Of a DNA stretch of 56,019 bases, positions 53,311 through 56,019 are shown piece by piece. The translations under genes and the position numbers were made by a program. The DNA is from Planktothrix tepida PCC 9214 (lineage in GTDB: Bacteria > Cyanobacteriota > Cyanobacteriia > Cyanobacteriales > Microcoleaceae), in contig NZ_LN889803.1 in NCBI RefSeq assembly GCF_900009145.1, positions 138,112-194,130 of the forward strand, read 5' to 3'. The notes under the pieces were generated by a model. The model did not search any database. It was given only the letters and a program-made list of their open reading frames with translations, and was not told where the DNA came from. Every line of letters begins with the position of its first letter. The first letter of the stretch is position 1.

Positions 53311-55899
53311 ATGGATCTGTTTGAAATTCCTCTGAACCCCGAAGGTAAGATTATTGACTTTTTGACTGGTGATGTTTTAGAAGCAAAACCAGAAGAATTT
53401 GTCCGCCAACAATATTTAAGAGTTCTTCACTTCGAGTATCAGTATCCGAAGACTCATTTAGCTAGAGAAGTACCCGTTTACTATGGCTCAAAAGAATTAA
53501 AGGATTTAGAAGGTAGACCCGTTCGAGCCGATATAGTCATTTATTCAACGGCATCTGCTTGTACCGCACGTGATCAAGGCAGAATCGAAATTATTGTTGA
53601 GTGCAAAGCACCGAATGAAACTTCAGGCTATAACCAACTTGTCTCCTACATATTCAATACAAGTGCCAATGGTGGTGTTTGGTTTAATGGTGATGTTAAA
53701 TATTACCGTCGCTTAAGCACTCCCAGAAATGAATTAATTCCTTGGATAGGAATTCCCAGGAAGGGGGAGGCTTGGGATGCTCTAGGACGTAGAAGGAAAG
53801 AAGACTTAAAACGTCCAAAAGATATTAAAGGTTTGCTTCGTAGATGTCACAACAAACTTCATGGACGCGGTGTAGATGGTGAGGAAGAAGACCTCACTAT
53901 GGATATGGTTCGCCTAATTCTTGCGAAAGCAAAAGATGAGGAATCATCTGATGAGTTTACAACCTTTTACTGTACACCTGAAGAATATGCTACGCCTGAA
54001 GGACAAGCTCAAGTAGAACAGCGAGTTCAGATTTTGTTTGCAAAAGTAGTTACCGATAATCCTGATGTATTTGGAGAGTATGAAAGGGTTACTGTTGGTA
54101 GACGCGCTATTGCTGATGTTGTAGTTGAGCTTCAAAATTATCGTCTCTTAAGCAACCTTTTGGAGTCAGACGACTGGGACATCATGGGTTATGCTTACGA
54201 ACAGTACACAGCAACCTACTTAAAACGTCAAAGAGGACAATTTTTCACCAATCGCCTCGTTATTGATTTCATGGTTGGAATATTAGCTCCGACTTATGAG
54301 GATAATATTCTTGATCCTGCTGGAGGCTCTGGTGGATTTCTTACAGGAGTAATGCGCTATGTTCGGCGCAAAATTCTTTCCTCAAATGCAACAGATATTG
54401 CAAAACAAAGACAATTAGATAGACATAGAACTCGTCTTTTTATGGTAGAAATTAGCAAACGGCTTGTGAAGATTGCTAAAACTGCCATGATCCTCAACGG
54501 AGATGGACATACTGGTATGACTCAAGGTGATAGTCTTGGGTCTATTGATAATTTGAACGAACACGTCCGCGCTCTAGCAGGACAGGGCAAACCTACAATT
54601 ATTCTTACTAATCCACCTTTTGCGGGTGTTGGTGAAGGACGCATTTCAGACAAAAAAATATTAGATAACTTTAACTGTGGTCTTAAATGGACTATGCGTG
54701 ATGGCAAATATCAAGCAACTTCTGAGCTTGATGATGGAGTACCACCTGAAATGTTATTTTTCGAGCGTTGCTTGCAATGGGTTGCGCCTGGTGGCAAAGT
54801 GGGGATCGTTATGCCAAAGAGCTTTCTTGATACCCAAACATACTTTCCAGCCAGACAAATTCTCTTTCGTGATGCCAGACTTTTAGGTGTAGTTAACTGT
54901 CACAAAAACACTTTTCAGCCTCATACGGGTGTTAGAACTTGTTTAGTGTTTTTTCAAAAGAACCGACCCAAAGAAAACCCGCCAGATGATTATCCTATCT
55001 TTATGGCAATCTCCAAAAAGGTTGGGCATGATAGTGAGGGAATTCCAATCTTCAAAAAAGAAGACAGTGGTTCTGATTCAGAAATTCTTGATCACGATTT
55101 AGATGAAATTTTAGATGATTATTATCGATTTCTTCAAAACAATCTCCAACCATCTGAGTATCGTTTTTCAATCAATGTGTCTGATATTAATGGCGATCTC
55201 AGAATCAACCCTCAAGCATATCTTCCAGACCTAAATGCAACAATACGCGCACTTGAATCTCTTGATGGTTCTGATAATTGGGCGATCGCAACTTTAGGGC
55301 AGATTTGCGCTGGCGTTAAGATATTCAAAGGCCCACGATTAAGAACAGAGAGCCTAATTGTTGAGACTCCTGGCGATCAAATTGAACCCTACTTCACACC
55401 ATCTGCTGTTTTACAAGAAAAAGGAGATAGCGTTAAATTACTAGATTTATCAAAAGCATCTAAAAGTCAACTTTCAGCGTTAAGAGCGGTTCGTGTTTAT
55501 CGCGGTGATATTCTCATTACACGATCTGGTTCTATAGGTCGTGTGGCATATATTACTAATCGTTTGAATGGGTTAATTGTGTCTGATGACTTGATACGAG
55601 TCAGAATTCCAGATGAGACATTTCGACTTTATGCTTATGCTTTCTTACAATCTAAACTAGCCCTTGATCAAATGATTTTGAATGAATACGGCTCAGTCCA
55701 ACAGCACCTTGAACCACATCATATTGCAAACATTATTATCGCTATACCAACTGATGAAGCCGCATTAAATAGTGTTGTGGAGAAGACAAGAAGAACCATC
55801 ATGCTGCGTGAGGAGCTTGAAGCATCCCAAATTGAGATGCAAAGTAGTGTTATTGACTTGTTCGCTCAACTTTCTGACAATCAGCAAGGGGATTCGTAG
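53311..55899 (+). CDS. single-chain restriction-modification protein (nuclease + N6-adenine methylase + specificity domain)
   Basis: From ATG at 53311 the protein has 862 residues. A TTG 21 bp upstream would add seven. Residues 1 to about 140 resemble the HsdR N-terminal nuclease domain: RADIVIY (Asp74) then IIVECKAP (Glu97-x-Lys99). Residues about 285-540 are an N6-adenine methylase of type I HsdM kind, with GQFFT (309-313), DPAGGSGGFL (335-344) and NPPF (434-437). Residues about 655-850 look like one HsdS-type target recognition domain (GDILITRSGSIGRV; QQHLEPHHIANI). No helicase motor is present. The order fits a type IIG/IIL-like enzyme, or the M-S part of a system continuing beyond the window. 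Flanking repeats and IS-end-like hairpins suggest acquisition. Confidence 0.8.
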   Translation: MDLFEIPLNPEGKIIDFLTGDVLEAKPEEFVRQQYLRVLHFEYQYPKTHLAREVPVYYGSKELKDLEGRPVRADIVIYSTASACTARDQGRIEIIVECKAPNETSGYNQLVSYIFNTSANGGVWFNGDVKYYRRLSTPRNELIPWIGIPRKGEAWDALGRRRKEDLKRPKDIKGLLRRCHNKLHGRGVDGEEEDLTMDMVRLILAKAKDEESSDEFTTFYCTPEEYATPEGQAQVEQRVQILFAKVVTDNPDVFGEYERVTVGRRAIADVVVELQNYRLLSNLLESDDWDIMGYAYEQYTATYLKRQRGQFFTNRLVIDFMVGILAPTYEDNILDPAGGSGGFLTGVMRYVRRKILSSNATDIAKQRQLDRHRTRLFMVEISKRLVKIAKTAMILNGDGHTGMTQGDSLGSIDNLNEHVRALAGQGKPTIILTNPPFAGVGEGRISDKKILDNFNCGLKWTMRDGKYQATSELDDGVPPEMLFFERCLQWVAPGGKVGIVMPKSFLDTQTYFPARQILFRDARLLGVVNCHKNTFQPHTGVRTCLVFFQKNRPKENPPDDYPIFMAISKKVGHDSEGIPIFKKEDSGSDSEILDHDLDEILDDYYRFLQNNLQPSEYRFSINVSDINGDLRINPQAYLPDLNATIRALESLDGSDNWAIATLGQICAGVKIFKGPRLRTESLIVETPGDQIEPYFTPSAVLQEKGDSVKLLDLSKASKSQLSALRAVRVYRGDILITRSGSIGRVAYITNRLNGLIVSDDLIRVRIPDETFRLYAYAFLQSKLALDQMILNEYGSVQQHLEPHHIANIIIAIPTDEAALNSVVEKTRRTIMLREELEASQIEMQSSVIDLFAQLSDNQQGDS

Positions 55900-55958
55900 C
55901 TGTCGCCATTGAATGATTTAATACAAATCGAAAAAGTTTACAATAACCGTATTCAAAG

Positions 55959-56004
55959 CCCACGTCTTTCAAGCGTGGGATGTAGAATACCCGCCTTTAG
56001 GCGG
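55959..56004. mobile_element. IS200/IS605-end-like double hairpin at window edge
   Basis: Two hairpins follow each other. CCCACG/CGTGGG (55959-55979) is followed by ATGTAGAATA, then CCGCC/GGCGG (55991-56004) is followed by AGTGAAGG. This arrangement resembles the ends of IS200/IS605 elements. The rest of the element, if any, lies outside the window. Confidence 0.5.
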
Positions 56005-56019
56005 AGTGAAGGCTAGTGA

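Overview
The window is chromosomal DNA from a cyanobacterium. The direct evidence is an allophycocyanin operon (apcA-apcB-apcC), the photosystem II gene psbI, a CpcS/CpeS-type bilin lyase, three phylloquinone genes (menA, menF, menE), a Calvin-cycle type GAPDH, and about twenty copies (counted by eye) of the cyanobacterial palindrome HIP1 (GCGATCGC). Gene content, low-to-moderate GC and abundant 7-bp tandem repeats next to genes suggest a filamentous Oscillatoriales-type organism (Planktothrix/Oscillatoria-like). The genus is an inference.

Layout. 0-9.7 kb: cyanobacterial LptD-like outer-membrane protein, psbI, an unknown 502-residue protein, a GH38 alpha-mannosidase, a bilin lyase, a small membrane protein and an alpha/beta hydrolase. 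9.9-12.2 kb: an AT-rich pair made of a GATC-type DNA adenine methylase and a PD-(D/E)XK protein, probably a restriction-modification (RM) system, ending 15 bp from the 3' end of tRNA-Cys. 12.2-22.7 kb: cofG (deazaflavin), two prolyl-oligopeptidase-family enzymes, a minus-strand group (SPFH protein, short exported Gly/Glu-tailed peptide, PKHD dioxygenase, repeat protein), a VanX-like dipeptidase and purB. 23-31 kb: an SdrD-B repeat protein, prs, a YqeY protein and a membrane-anchored Ser/Thr kinase. 29.5-35.3 kb: menE, a DoxX protein, menA, menF and thiL. 35.4-42.4 kb: gap2, a large AAA/STAND-like ATPase with 14 WD40 repeats, and an unknown proline-rich protein.

42.5-48.5 kb: apcABC, IS200/IS605 debris, a thioredoxin-fold thylakoid protein, a DUF3285 protein, then ybeY, dgkA and trpG with an internally deleted tnpB element lodged between ybeY and dgkA. 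48.5-53 kb: an MBL-fold protein, two tandem fasciclin proteins, a glycosyltransferase-TPR protein and argC. 53.3-56 kb: a single-chain nuclease-methylase-specificity protein, followed by IS-end-like hairpins at the window edge.

Most genes are ordinary cyanobacterial housekeeping or photosynthesis genes. The parts that deserve a second look are the two different RM loci, the peptide/PKHD-dioxygenase pair, the families of 7-bp repeats that sit against start or stop codons, the 14-blade WD40 ATPase, and the IS remnants around apc and ybeY-dgkA-trpG. All calls come from reading the sequence and recalled family knowledge; no database search was run.
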